64,000 bases of DNA, from contig JAAFJT010000006.1 of NCBI GenBank assembly GCA_013298955.1, positions 24,231-88,230 on the forward strand, in the 5' to 3' direction. The position numbers and the translations under genes are program-made. A model generated the notes under the pieces. That model was given only the letters and a program-made list of their open reading frames with translations, was not told the origin of the DNA and ran no database searches. Positions within the stretch are counted from its first letter, which is position 1, and each line of letters opens with the position of its first letter. This DNA is from Chitinophagales bacterium (GTDB taxonomy: Bacteria; Bacteroidota; Bacteroidia; Chitinophagales; Saprospiraceae). Below are positions 45,011 through 53,812 of the stretch, piece by piece.

Positions 45011-46249
45011 TTATTGACAAATGGGTTTCAGTACGCCGCCTGTAACTTTAAGTTTGCCTTGCCAACCCGTCGGAATCGTTGTTTTAAAACGCCTATTTAA
45101 TTTTTGCCGAACCGCCCACCAATCAAAACGACTTAATTGAGAGGCTTCCACCGCAAGGATAGCCGCCACTATCGGCGCGGCGAAACTCGTCCCCGAACTG
45201 ACCATCAGCGTATCGTTCCGACCCACTGATGTAACCGTCCCTGGTGCCGCAACATCCACACTATTGGAGCCATAATTGGAAAAAGAAGTCGGTTGTGTTC
45301 CCAAAGAATCTGCCGCCACTTTTACGATATGATCCCCTTCAAAATTCGTCGGGAAATAACCAATATTGGGATTATTATCCACATTCACATTATCATTTCC
45401 AGCAGAGATTACAAATAACATATTGTAATCCTTTGCAATATTCATTGCTATCTCTAACAATAATTTAGCTCGGGTAGCCCCTTGTTGTGGCGGTAAATGG
45501 GCGGCATAATTAAAGGATAAATTAACAATATTCATGCGTTGTTGAATACAGGCATCGATGCCTTTTAACACATCCCATAATTCCGCTTCGCCTTGTGCAT
45601 TGAAGGCTTTGAAAATCGTTATTTTCTGAGTTGCGGGCATGCCTGTCCTATCGTAAAGCTGCGCGACGACACTTGCGACACGAGTGCCGTGTGCATAATC
45701 ATTGTTATCTTGAATCATGGTTGGCGTACCTTCCCGCGTGAAATTCCGACTGCCAGCCGCATCAAAATGCCGATTCAACAAGGCATTTTGAGGCAGATTG
45801 CCTTGATTTGTGCAAACACCGCCGTCTATAATCGCTACTTTGACGGGCGTGTTCCCTGCTTGTGGGCAATTGCCTAAAAACGTTTGTTCCCAATAAGTGG
45901 CAGAAGCGACGGTGGTAGAGTCATTCGAGCGATACATTCTGGGTTTTTTAGGGGCGGATTCGCGCAAAACGCTTTGTTCCAAAATGCCCGCATAATCGCC
46001 CCATATTTGCATAAAGGCTTGTCGCTTTGCTTGGTTTGGGAATCGCCAAAGCTGCATTTGCAGGCGCGGCAAAGAATCTTCTACTTGCACCTGATACGCG
46101 GAACGCAATGCCGTTATCGTTGACAACCGATTGGATTCTAAGCCGATTGGAAAATGGATGACGATACTTGCACTATCCACCCGCGATATTTGCGCGTTTG
46201 AAAAATTGCAAATAATTGATAATAAAGCAATTAAATATATTTTTTTCAT
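45011..46249 (-). CDS. S8 family subtilisin-like serine peptidase
   Basis: A 412-residue exported protein, signal peptide MKKIYLIALLSIICNFSNAQ. The catalytic triad is present: Asp in VKVAIIDGGV (about residue 150), His in NDYAHGTRVASVVA (about 205), and Ser in MVSSGTSFAAPIVAAI (about 365). No T9SS sorting domain is present, so it is probably periplasmic or released. The in-frame upstream extension to 46351 is encoded by a palindrome (low-complexity NPTNPKNPN) and is not part of the protein. It lies between the LRR gene and the CHAT gene, same strand. Confidence 0.85.
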   Translation of the reverse strand: MKKIYLIALLSIICNFSNAQISRVDSASIVIHFPIGLESNRLSTITALRSAYQVQVEDSLPRLQMQLWRFPNQAKRQAFMQIWGDYAGILEQSVLRESAPKKPRMYRSNDSTTVASATYWEQTFLGNCPQAGNTPVKVAIIDGGVCTNQGNLPQNALLNRHFDAAGSRNFTREGTPTMIQDNNDYAHGTRVASVVAQLYDRTGMPATQKITIFKAFNAQGEAELWDVLKGIDACIQQRMNIVNLSFNYAAHLPPQQGATRAKLLLEIAMNIAKDYNMLFVISAGNDNVNVDNNPNIGYFPTNFEGDHIVKVAADSLGTQPTSFSNYGSNSVDVAAPGTVTSVGRNDTLMVSSGTSFAAPIVAAILAVEASQLSRFDWWAVRQKLNRRFKTTIPTGWQGKLKVTGGVLKPICQ

Positions 46250-46266
46250 TTTATGTTTTAAATGAC

Positions 46267-46382
46267 TTGAATTAGGATTTTTAGGATTCGTTGGATTTTT
46301 GTTAGGATTGATTTTTGTAAAATTTAAATTACGCAAAATCAATCCTAACAAAATCCAACGAATCCTAAAAATCCTAATTCAA
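46267..46382. repeat. Family A palindrome (48-bp arms) 3' of the LRR gene
   Basis: TTGAATTAGGATTTTTAGGA and onward (46267-46315) pair almost perfectly with 46335-46382. It begins 9 bp after the stop of the LRR protein gene ending at 46392. Confidence 0.9.
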
Positions 46383-46391
46383 AATATTTTG

Positions 46392-49300
46392 TTATTCTTT
46401 AAAAATCTTAACCGTTTGCTCGCGCACTTTCACGAAATAAAATCCTGTTGGCAACGCGTTCAAATCGATAACCTTTTCAGTATCAATGGTTTCCACTTTC
46501 TGAACCAATTGCCCAAGCGTATTATAAACCGTAATCGTACCCAATGTTTTATCGGAACGAACCTTTAAATCGCCTGTTGTTGGATTGGGATAGACTTCTA
46601 AATGCGCTTCGGTTATCGGTTGCTCCACTGCATTGGTGCAAGCCGGAAGCAATACTTCGGTTTCTGCCACATCACTGTCTATGACCGCCATGATATGCCT
46701 AAAATCGGATGCAATCGGCGCACTTGACTTTCTAACAATGATATTGCAAAGGCGTTTATTGCTTTCGATGCCATTCGCATCAGAGGTAATCCCGCCAATA
46801 AAACAACGATTTAAACTATCAATATTGACCCAAAGGTTCAATCGGGCATCCGCATTCGTAACATCTACGACTTCCATTGCGGTCGAATGTTCCAATATTC
46901 TAATATTTAACCCGCGCACGGTCGTATTTGCCCAGACCGAAATGTTGTATAAGTTATTGCCAAGCGGGGTTGCATTACATAAAGCCACTTTTGCAAGACT
47001 GGCGCGACCTAATCTTAAATTGCCGTTTGTTGCAAAAGTTAAATCATTGTCTCCCAACAAATAGCTTAAAATAGGCACTACGGAGGTATCGCAGGTCGCC
47101 GCCGCTAAATTCGGTAAGGTAATTGTCTGTTCGACAGGTACGCTACTCGGCGAAAGGCGCAGGCTATTCACCCTATCTTTCAGCATAAATCCCCATGATT
47201 TCAAGGCACCATTCCGCAATACTTGTGGAAATTCGGTTGGAAATAGGTAAACAGAACGGCGCATGACCCAAGTAACATCTTGTCCCGTAATCGCACCATC
47301 TCCGTCTGCATCCATCCGCAAAATTTGTTCATTCGTCGGTTGAGCTTGACTACTGCCAATGAGATAACGGTTGATATCAAGCGCATCGTTTGCAATAACG
47401 GTTTGTGTTAAGTCAAGCAAACTGTGACGCTCCAATTGAATAACCGAATCCACAATATCTTTTAAAATAATCGCATCCGTCAAAGAACTGTCTATTCGGA
47501 TACCTGTGGTAGTACGGTACGTTACATAAGTCCGATTATTGGTTTGGGGCATCCGATGTGCCATGTCCGCCCATAATGCCAATTTGATAATCTTTGAATC
47601 TTTTATTTTCAGCACACTTGGAATCGTGTCCCATAAACGGGTGGTGATGGCACTTTCTTCTACAAAAACGGGCAAGTCAATGGTGCGATTTGGCAGCAGG
47701 GCGGCAGGCTTGATGTTCCAACACAACGTTATTAATACGTCATTCGCACTTGCATTCCAATTGGTGCTTGTATGAATCGTCAGAGTTCGTTGACCGTTGA
47801 CAACCGTGTCTATGACCTCGCCGATATTGCGAATGCCACTTCCGAGTGTGTATCCATTCGGGGTTAAAAGGTTTGCATCAAAGGGGATTCTCAGGAGGAC
47901 GGCGGTAACCGTTGGATTGGCACTCGTCCGCGTAATCGTTTGACAAATAATCGACTGACCGCAGTTCGTAAAGGCAGTATCCGCCGCATAAATGTCCACC
48001 GATTGAATGGAAATGTTGACGGTTGTATCTCGGCGACAGCCATTTGCATTGGTGACGGTGACGCTATAACTGCCCGTACCCACTGGAATACAACGGTTTG
48101 TGAGTCCTGTTGACCATTGATAACGCAATGATTCTGGATTTACCCCGCCTGCTGCGCACAATGTACTGCCGATTTGGGTCAAACTTAATTGGATGTTATT
48201 CGGGACGGTGCGCACCAGGAGCGTATGAACGCTATCGCACCGTTCAGGCGTAGCAAAAGTGCCTGCGGTACACACTCGAAGCCCCCGCCAATCCATACAC
48301 TCGCCTACGCAAATGGTTTTTTGCACGGTATCGCGGACGGGATTGCAACAAAATTTCAATCGAATCGGGCGACTTTGCACGGATGTCAAGTTGGGAAAGA
48401 GCGAAATCCTGCCTTGTGGAAAGGTTATTCGGCTGCTATAAATGGCGGTATCTTCCCGCCGCAGTTGACTAATGGATAAAACAGGGGTTTCGTATAAATC
48501 AATGCCATTCCGAGACCACATATTGGGAATACTATCCCGCAAGGTGTTGAAAAACGCAAAATCGGAAACCAGTGCGTAATCCCCTTGCAACCGCACACAA
48601 CTATCTAACATCGGGCGCGGATTGCGAAAGGCTATCATACAACCTTGTGCATTGAGGGTGACACCTGCGAAAGTGGCAATAGGCTGGCGCAAATCCCAAG
48701 GCAGTACGCCGCCACCCGAATGGTACATCCCTGCTAATCCGATGGAATCTTGACAGTGGCAAGTCTGGTCTGCTACTAAATTGACGGTGTAAGCCGTGAA
48801 AGTGGTTGTACCAGTGGCGCGAACGGTGTCTTGATAAGTGCCTGCGGCATTGACGGTTCTGCCGCTTGGAAGGCGGTATTGGCGGTCGCCGCATTGTGAA
48901 GCGGTGATAGATTCTTGTGTCGTAGTGGTAGTGCTGCACGCGCCTTCGCCATTATTCCAGTAATTTGCCCAGCTTTGTGTTGCTAAATTGGGATTATTAG
49001 CAATACAATTAAAAGTTGCTCCAATAAGAGGGCAATTTATTTTAATAGAATCAGGAATACAGCCTGTTAATTGATTGTTATGCAAAGTTAATGTAGCCAA
49101 CCTTGGCATCTTATTAAAACTGGGAATGCTTCCGCTCAAAAGATTGTTGTGTAACCTTAACATTGGCAAATTAGGCAAATTTAAATTGGGAATGCTTCCT
49201 GACAAATTATTATTTGTCAAATCCAAATCAAGTACGTTGGGGAAATTAAAATTGGGAATGCTTCCTGACAAATTATTGCGTGACAAATCCAAGAATCTTA

Positions 49301-50495
49301 AATTAGGGAAATTAAAATTAGGAATATTACCATATAAGTTATTGTCTTGCAAAAACAGATTCCCTAACTTAGGCAAGTTTAAATTAGGAATATTGCCACT
49401 CAACTGATTCCTTGACAGACTAATTGATAACACACGGCTATTTGAATCTACAGAGATACCAAACCAAGTATTAATAGGATTACTGGAAAGCCAATTGGTC
49501 TTATTCGTCCAATTTGCGCCACCTGTTGCATTGTATAGTGCAACTAATTGTAGTGAATCCTCTGCACGGCTGCCAAAACAAGCTCCTTCGCCATTATTCC
49601 AGTAATTTGCCCAACTTTGTGTTGCTAAATTGGGATTTCCGCTAATATCGCGCCTACCATACGAAGCACCAAGTGCTGTGCAATTTGTCCTAATGCTGGC
49701 TGGAATGCAACCTGTTAATTGATTGGTGTCTAAGCCTAAAGCGGTTAAATGTAATAAATTAAAATTGGGAATATTGCCTGTCAATTGGTTCTTACTCAAA
49801 CTCAACGTTTGTAAATTAGGTAACCTAAAATTGGGAATATTGCCTGTTAATTGATTGTTATTCAAGTATAAATTATACAAATTAGGCAAATTAAAATTAG
49901 GAATACTATTTATCAGTTGATTATTGTTTAAATACAATTGTTGCAAATTGGGCAAATTAAAATTGGGAATACTATTTGTCAGTTGATTATTGTTTAAATA
50001 CAATTGTTGCAAATTGGGCAAATTAAAATTGGGAATGCTATCTATCAATTGATTGAAACCCAAGTCTAATCTTTGCAAATTAGGTAAATTAAAATTGGGA
50101 ATCTTACCTGTCAACCTATTCACAAACAAGTTCAAAATGCGCAAATTGGGTAGATTAAAATTGGGAATATATGTCAATTGATTACCCAAAAAACTCAAAG
50201 TATGCAAATTGGGCAAATTAAGATTAGGAATACTGTCCTTTAATCTATTGCTGTGCAATCTAATTATCGTCACACGACCATTCTCATTCAAAGTGATGCC
50301 ATACCAAGTATCTATCGGGTTTGAAGTCAACCAATTGCCGTTAAGCATCCAATTTGCGCCGCCTGTTGCATTGTACAGTGCGACTAATTCCAAAGAATCG
50401 CTCTGCCGAGAGCCTTGTGCCATTCCTGTTCCAGCGCATAAGCAGCCCAAAAACAGCAGCCAACCGCGCATTTGTCTAAAAAAAATCATTTTCAT
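46392..50495 (-). CDS. Large leucine-rich-repeat surface protein with T9SS sorting domain
   Basis: A 1,367-residue protein with a signal peptide (LLFLGCLCAGTGMAQ). An LRR block of about ten 22-residue repeats (NFNLPNLQQLYLNNNQLTNS), a second LRR block, then Cys-containing beta-sandwich segments, a cohesin-like region and a dockerin-like EF-hand stretch (RMDADGDGAITGQDVTWVMRR), ending with a type A T9SS domain (VYPNPTTGDL...GFYFVKVREQTVKIF). It is secreted across the outer membrane and anchored. Binding of polysaccharide or protein partners is inferred. The start is uncertain: 50495 (M20 of the frame), 50489 or 50471. Confidence 0.8.
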   Translation of the reverse strand: MKMIFFRQMRGWLLFLGCLCAGTGMAQGSRQSDSLELVALYNATGGANWMLNGNWLTSNPIDTWYGITLNENGRVTIIRLHSNRLKDSIPNLNLPNLHTLSFLGNQLTYIPNFNLPNLRILNLFVNRLTGKIPNFNLPNLQRLDLGFNQLIDSIPNFNLPNLQQLYLNNNQLTNSIPNFNLPNLQQLYLNNNQLINSIPNFNLPNLYNLYLNNNQLTGNIPNFRLPNLQTLSLSKNQLTGNIPNFNLLHLTALGLDTNQLTGCIPASIRTNCTALGASYGRRDISGNPNLATQSWANYWNNGEGACFGSRAEDSLQLVALYNATGGANWTNKTNWLSSNPINTWFGISVDSNSRVLSISLSRNQLSGNIPNLNLPKLGNLFLQDNNLYGNIPNFNFPNLRFLDLSRNNLSGSIPNFNFPNVLDLDLTNNNLSGSIPNLNLPNLPMLRLHNNLLSGSIPSFNKMPRLATLTLHNNQLTGCIPDSIKINCPLIGATFNCIANNPNLATQSWANYWNNGEGACSTTTTTQESITASQCGDRQYRLPSGRTVNAAGTYQDTVRATGTTTFTAYTVNLVADQTCHCQDSIGLAGMYHSGGGVLPWDLRQPIATFAGVTLNAQGCMIAFRNPRPMLDSCVRLQGDYALVSDFAFFNTLRDSIPNMWSRNGIDLYETPVLSISQLRREDTAIYSSRITFPQGRISLFPNLTSVQSRPIRLKFCCNPVRDTVQKTICVGECMDWRGLRVCTAGTFATPERCDSVHTLLVRTVPNNIQLSLTQIGSTLCAAGGVNPESLRYQWSTGLTNRCIPVGTGSYSVTVTNANGCRRDTTVNISIQSVDIYAADTAFTNCGQSIICQTITRTSANPTVTAVLLRIPFDANLLTPNGYTLGSGIRNIGEVIDTVVNGQRTLTIHTSTNWNASANDVLITLCWNIKPAALLPNRTIDLPVFVEESAITTRLWDTIPSVLKIKDSKIIKLALWADMAHRMPQTNNRTYVTYRTTTGIRIDSSLTDAIILKDIVDSVIQLERHSLLDLTQTVIANDALDINRYLIGSSQAQPTNEQILRMDADGDGAITGQDVTWVMRRSVYLFPTEFPQVLRNGALKSWGFMLKDRVNSLRLSPSSVPVEQTITLPNLAAATCDTSVVPILSYLLGDNDLTFATNGNLRLGRASLAKVALCNATPLGNNLYNISVWANTTVRGLNIRILEHSTAMEVVDVTNADARLNLWVNIDSLNRCFIGGITSDANGIESNKRLCNIIVRKSSAPIASDFRHIMAVIDSDVAETEVLLPACTNAVEQPITEAHLEVYPNPTTGDLKVRSDKTLGTITVYNTLGQLVQKVETIDTEKVIDLNALPTGFYFVKVREQTVKIFKE

Positions 50496-50896
50496 CACGG
50501 ATTGATTTTTAAAAAGTGAAATAATTAATTTGTTTAAAAAATTTTTTTTCATATAAATATGGATTAAAAATAAAAATAATATTTAAAAAGTGCATAAAAA
50601 TAACGTGTACGCATTGCCTGCGCAATCCGAACGGTATTCCGAAAAAGGATGATGTTGTTGTAAACTTGGGCAACGATTTTGTTGGCGTGATTTACAAATA
50701 TGTTTTAGAACCCTGTATCGCCCCTTCTTGAAAAGAAGCGACTTACTGCCCTCCACTATCCACAACGAGAAGTGTTCAAAAAAGGAAGGGTCTTTTTTAA
50801 TATTTTTTTTTAATATTTTTAAAACACATCGTTCACATAAGGGGACATAGGACACATAGGGGCAATCTATCTTGGGGTGCTACAAAAATAAAGTTG

Positions 50897-50931
50897 TTTT
50901 GTCACAAATAAATACTATTTTTGTGACAAAA
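50897..50931. promoter_or_regulatory. Inverted TTTGTGACAAA pair
   Basis: TTTTGTCACAAA (50897-50908) and TTTGTGACAAAA (50920-50931) are exact inverted repeats. Each half is itself nearly palindromic. The same word occurs before msrA. Confidence 0.35.
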
Positions 50932-51045
50932 TAACATCCCTTTTAAGTCTCTTTATTAAGAATTTTTTAAGTTGAATGAAACATTTTCGCTCAAAATTTT
51001 TTTTTAGACGCTCTTTTCAAATTTCCGAAGTTAAAATGACCTAAT

Positions 51046-51080
51046 TTTGACAAAAGTTAACCCATAAAACCTTAATTTTG
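51046..51080 (+). promoter_or_regulatory. Candidate promoter of the antitoxin-like gene
   Basis: TTTG (51046-51049), a 23-base spacer and TAATTTTG (51073-51080) fit the Bacteroidota pattern. The -33 element is part of TTTGACAAAAGTT, also found at 56737 with the same 23-base spacer. Confidence 0.55.
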
Positions 51081-51120
51081 CATCATTAATCGAAGTATTT
51101 TCATCAAAAAAGGAGGTAAA

Positions 51121-51411
51121 ATGACTATAGAAGCTTTGAAAAAGGAGATTTTTGCGCAAATCGCTCAGATTCAAAATGAGGCGGTTTTGCAAAAAGTAAG
51201 AGTGATGTTAGAAAGCATTTCCAAAGAAAATGAACTTTTCTATCGGATTGTAAAGCCTGTGCGACCCACACTCACGGTCGAAATGCTAATAAAAGAACAA
51301 AATTATAAAGGATTTGACCGCAAAGGATTTGATTCGTTAGTTCAAAAATTAGATATTCAGGACCCGATTCAAGAACTTTTAAACAAATTAGAGGGAAGCA
51401 GAGATAGATAA
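51121..51411 (+). CDS. Small antitoxin-like protein, orphan
   Basis: A 96-residue protein (ALKKEIFAQIAQIQNEAVLQKVRVMLESI, then LTVEMLIKEQNYKGFDRKGFD). It resembles Bacteroidota antitoxins that precede PIN-domain toxin genes. No toxin follows: the stop is followed within 10 bp by a family C palindrome and then a minus-strand relic. It has a strong Shine-Dalgarno (AAAGGAGGT, 4 bases before ATG), which is rare in this window. The promoter at 51046-51080 is plausible. Confidence 0.6.
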   Translation: MTIEALKKEIFAQIAQIQNEAVLQKVRVMLESISKENELFYRIVKPVRPTLTVEMLIKEQNYKGFDRKGFDSLVQKLDIQDPIQELLNKLEGSRDR

Positions 51412-51420
51412 GTTTTTTTT

Positions 51421-51573
51421 AACACATAGTTCACATAGCGGGACATAGGACACATAGAGGCAATCTTTGTTAGGTGCGTTTCTGAATCGGAAACCGATGA
51501 TTTTTTCACCAAAAACGCATTTATGAAAGATTGCCCCTATGTGTACTACGTCCCCCTATGTGTACTATGTGTT
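51421..51573. repeat. Family C palindrome with nested ATCGG hairpin
   Basis: AACACATAGTTCACATAGCG and onward (51421-51468) pair with a right arm that ends CTATGTGTT at 51573. Loop contains ATCGG/CCGAT (51486-51498) within a GTGCGTTT/AAACGCAT pair. It lies 9 bp after the antitoxin-like stop and 22 bp before the stop of the minus-strand relic. Confidence 0.9.
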
Positions 51574-51595
51574 TTAAAATATAAAAATCCGAAAT

Positions 51596-52048
51596 CTACT
51601 TGATTTGCTCTAACAATTTGTATTGTAATTTATTGCCAACCACTACCACGACATAGGCTTTGAGAGCGATTCTATCTTTGAATTTTTCAGAGGCTAAATA
51701 ACCCCACAATTGCGTTGCAGCCGTTTTGAAAATCGTATCGGTGGCAACGCGCCCGCCTTTTAACGCATATTTGAGTTCCATCGCTACTTCAAAATTGACT
51801 TTATAACCCCGAATCGGCTCTAAAAACACATCCATAAAAGTCCAATCCGATTCGTATTCGGTATGTACATAATAAAAATTTTGCTGATGTAATAAACTGA
51901 CTATAATGGCTTTAAGACTGTTTTCATTGAAATGTCCAATATCTTTAGGCGACATCCGCAAGACAATTTGTTCAACGTGTTTAAAAAGCAATTCGGGATT
52001 GCCTTCCAATGAGGTTGCAAATCTATTGTCTGCTTGCCAGATAGCCAA
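51596..52048 (-). pseudogene. C-terminal relic of an AAA-ATPase-like/PD-(D/E)XK protein
   Basis: The 150-codon frame matches the C-terminal nuclease part of the Bacteroidota AAA-ATPase-like/PDDEXK_9 proteins: FYYVHTEYESDWTFMDVFLEP, INFEVAMELKYALKGGRVATD (acidic and E-x-K motifs), and KAYVVVVVGNKLQYKLLEQI. The ATPase domain (about 350 residues) is missing: the frame is open only to a TTG and is closed by a stop 8 codons further upstream. It is therefore truncated and probably not expressed. Confidence 0.6.
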
Positions 52049-52176
52049 ATATTGTTTTAAACATTAACATTTTGCGAAATCTACTACTTCCACCCATTCG
52101 GTTTGGTGGGCAATAAAAAGTACAGCGTACAAGGTTTTTGCAAAAGCCCATCCTTCCTTTTTCAGCCTTTCTCGTT

Positions 52177-52184
52177 TATATTTG
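52177..52184 (+). promoter_or_regulatory. Candidate -7 box before the sigma factor gene
   Basis: TATATTTG matches TAnnTTTG and would give a leader of about 32 bases. No properly spaced -33 element is seen, which could mean an alternative sigma factor reads it. Confidence 0.3.
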
Positions 52185-52222
52185 TAACGCGTTTATTAGA
52201 AACAATATCAAACGATTTATAT

Positions 52223-52840
52223 ATGCCCAATTTTAATATTTTTCGACAACACGCCCTGTTGTCTGAACCCCTTTTTGATGCCATGATAGCCGAATGGAAA
52301 CAAAAAAGCGCATCTCCGATATTCGCTCATTGCTGTAAAACGGAAAAAATAGCCACTTTTTGCAAAGAAGTTGCCCAAAAAAAACTTTATCAGACGCATT
52401 TGCAAGCAGATTACGAAGATATAGGCGCGGATGCTTATATCAAGTGGCAACAACAATTGCCCCATTCGACTTATGCCCAGTTTACAAAAGCGTGGTTAAC
52501 GACGCTTATTAAAAACCATTGTACAGATGAATTACGGAAGAAGCAACCTCTAAAAATCGAACTAACCGATTTCACGCAGGGTGGTTTAGATGCCTTGATG
52601 AACGATGATGCAGCATTAGAACGCTGTATTTATAAAGAAAAATTATTGGAAAAATTGGAACCTGCTCTGCGTGCATTGGGTACCAATTGTCAACAATTGT
52701 TGGAATGGCGATATAAAGATAAATTAAAATCTAAAATCATCGCACAACAATTAGCCACTACCGAAGATGCTATCAAAACAAGGATTGCCGCATGCAAGAA
52801 AAACTTGCGTGACTTAATCGGCAATCCAACTCATTTATAA
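52223..52840 (+). CDS. Sigma-70 family RNA polymerase sigma factor (ECF-like)
   Basis: A 205-residue protein. Region 2-like helices (YEDIGADAYIKWQQQL...STYAQFTKAWLTTLIKNHCTDELRKK) and region 4 (LRALGTNCQQLLEWRYKDKLKSKIIAQQLATTEDAIKTRIAACKKNL) are visible. Start ATG 52223 was chosen; the frame is open to 52103 without similarity. The TPR membrane protein gene starts 44 bp downstream, a common pairing in Bacteroidota. It may be linked to the CHAT/subtilase/LRR genes on the opposite strand, but this is inferred from proximity. Confidence 0.75.
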   Translation: MPNFNIFRQHALLSEPLFDAMIAEWKQKSASPIFAHCCKTEKIATFCKEVAQKKLYQTHLQADYEDIGADAYIKWQQQLPHSTYAQFTKAWLTTLIKNHCTDELRKKQPLKIELTDFTQGGLDALMNDDAALERCIYKEKLLEKLEPALRALGTNCQQLLEWRYKDKLKSKIIAQQLATTEDAIKTRIAACKKNLRDLIGNPTHL

Positions 52841-52884
52841 CAAAGTTATCTATCATATTTATTAAAATTATTATTCATAATATT

Positions 52885-53556
52885 ATGAAAAATAAACCAT
52901 TAGCAGCCTTATACGAACAAGGCTTATTATCCGAAGCGCAAGAAGACCAATTATTAAACGTCGCTTTCCAACTCTTAGAACGAGAACGGATTAAAAAAAT
53001 CATGCGGGCAGAAGCCAAAACCCTGCAATTGCGTCGGATGATGATGGCGGTAATTGGCATTCTTGGAATCATTGGACTCATCTGGGTAGGCAAGCGGTAT
53101 TTTCAACCTAAACCAATAATAGAGATAATCGCATTCACTCCAAAATCCGTTTGGCAACAAGAACCGAATGCTCCATTACCCGAAAGTGGTTTGTTAGGTG
53201 AACCCAAACCTGCTGAAAAGCAAGTGCCCGAAGCATTTATAGAAGCGTACAATGCCCATGATTTTGTAAATGCCCTTAAAATCGCTTCACAACAGCCTGA
53301 TTTTCAACAAGATGTAGTTTTGCAATTTTATGCGGGTTTTGCACAATTCAAATTGGGACAATTCGATGAAGCCTTGAAAACGTTTGATGCAATCGAAAAA
53401 AGGAATCATGGCTATAAGGAGGCGGAAATAAGGTGGTGGCGCGGATTGATATACGCGTTACAAGGCAATACTGAAAAAGCAGATGTGATGTTTCGTAAAA
53501 TCCAGCCCTATCAAGTTGGTTATGAAAAAGCTCAAAAATGGTTGGAAAATAAGTAA
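52885..53556 (+). CDS. Membrane-anchored TPR protein paired with the sigma factor
   Basis: A 223-residue protein: a cytoplasmic N-terminal helix region rich in Gln/Glu, one membrane segment (MMMAVIGILGIIGLIWVG, about residues 52-69), and an extracytoplasmic TPR-like region (about 110-220, AFIEAYNAHDFVNALKIA...FKLGQFDEALKTFDAIEKR). The topology resembles membrane partners encoded next to ECF sigma factors; an anti-sigma or scaffold role is plausible but there is no zinc-binding motif. The gene follows the sigma factor in the same direction. Confidence 0.65.
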   Translation: MKNKPLAALYEQGLLSEAQEDQLLNVAFQLLERERIKKIMRAEAKTLQLRRMMMAVIGILGIIGLIWVGKRYFQPKPIIEIIAFTPKSVWQQEPNAPLPESGLLGEPKPAEKQVPEAFIEAYNAHDFVNALKIASQQPDFQQDVVLQFYAGFAQFKLGQFDEALKTFDAIEKRNHGYKEAEIRWWRGLIYALQGNTEKADVMFRKIQPYQVGYEKAQKWLENK

Positions 53557-53598
53557 TGTAAAGTTAACATTTCCGCCACTGATTTTTTGGGTGTGTAA

Positions 53599-53642
53599 CC
53601 AATTTGGTAGTCGGGAAATAAATTTCCCGACTACCAAATTGG
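53599..53642. repeat. Perfect 21-bp palindrome (GTCGGGAAAT core)
   Basis: CCAATTTGGTAGTCGGGAAA continuing T pairs exactly with 53622-53642. It lies 43 bp after the TPR gene stop and has the same core as 6960 and 41915, with a different outer stem (CCAATTTG). Confidence 0.9.
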
Positions 53643-53651
53643 GTCATTCAT

Positions 53652-53695
53652 TTTTACAAAAAAAGTGCGTTGCACCCCGACAGGATGCAACGCAT
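53652..53695 (-). terminator. Intrinsic terminator of the CBS-domain gene
   Basis: On the minus strand ATGCGTTGCA pairs with TGCAACGCAC over an 11-base loop and is followed by a T-run (TTTTTTT). It lies about 118 bp after the stop at 53813. Confidence 0.7.
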
Positions 53696-53812
53696 TGGTT
53701 TTATGAACAATATTTTTAATTTTAATTTTGAATCCATAGATTCAAAAAGTTTTAAATTGTAAACAATTAATTTTCAAATACTTTGCTTTGATTTTGAGTG
53801 AACAACGAATCT

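Larger units (their letters stand above)
50496..51120. other. 625-bp divergent gap with half a family C element and a TTTGTGACAAA inverted pair
   Basis: No convincing gene. A single family C arm (50822-50869, AAACACATCGTTCACATAAG...) lacks its complement. The inverted pair TTTTGTCACAAA / TTTGTGACAAAA (50897-50931) is the best operator-like site. A candidate promoter for the gene at 51121 is at 51046-51080. Confidence 0.5.

Noticed and set aside
50583..50855. 90-codon minus-strand frame in the LRR/antitoxin gap
   Set aside because: Runs through a family C arm, contains low-complexity cysteine-rich segments and shows no family resemblance.
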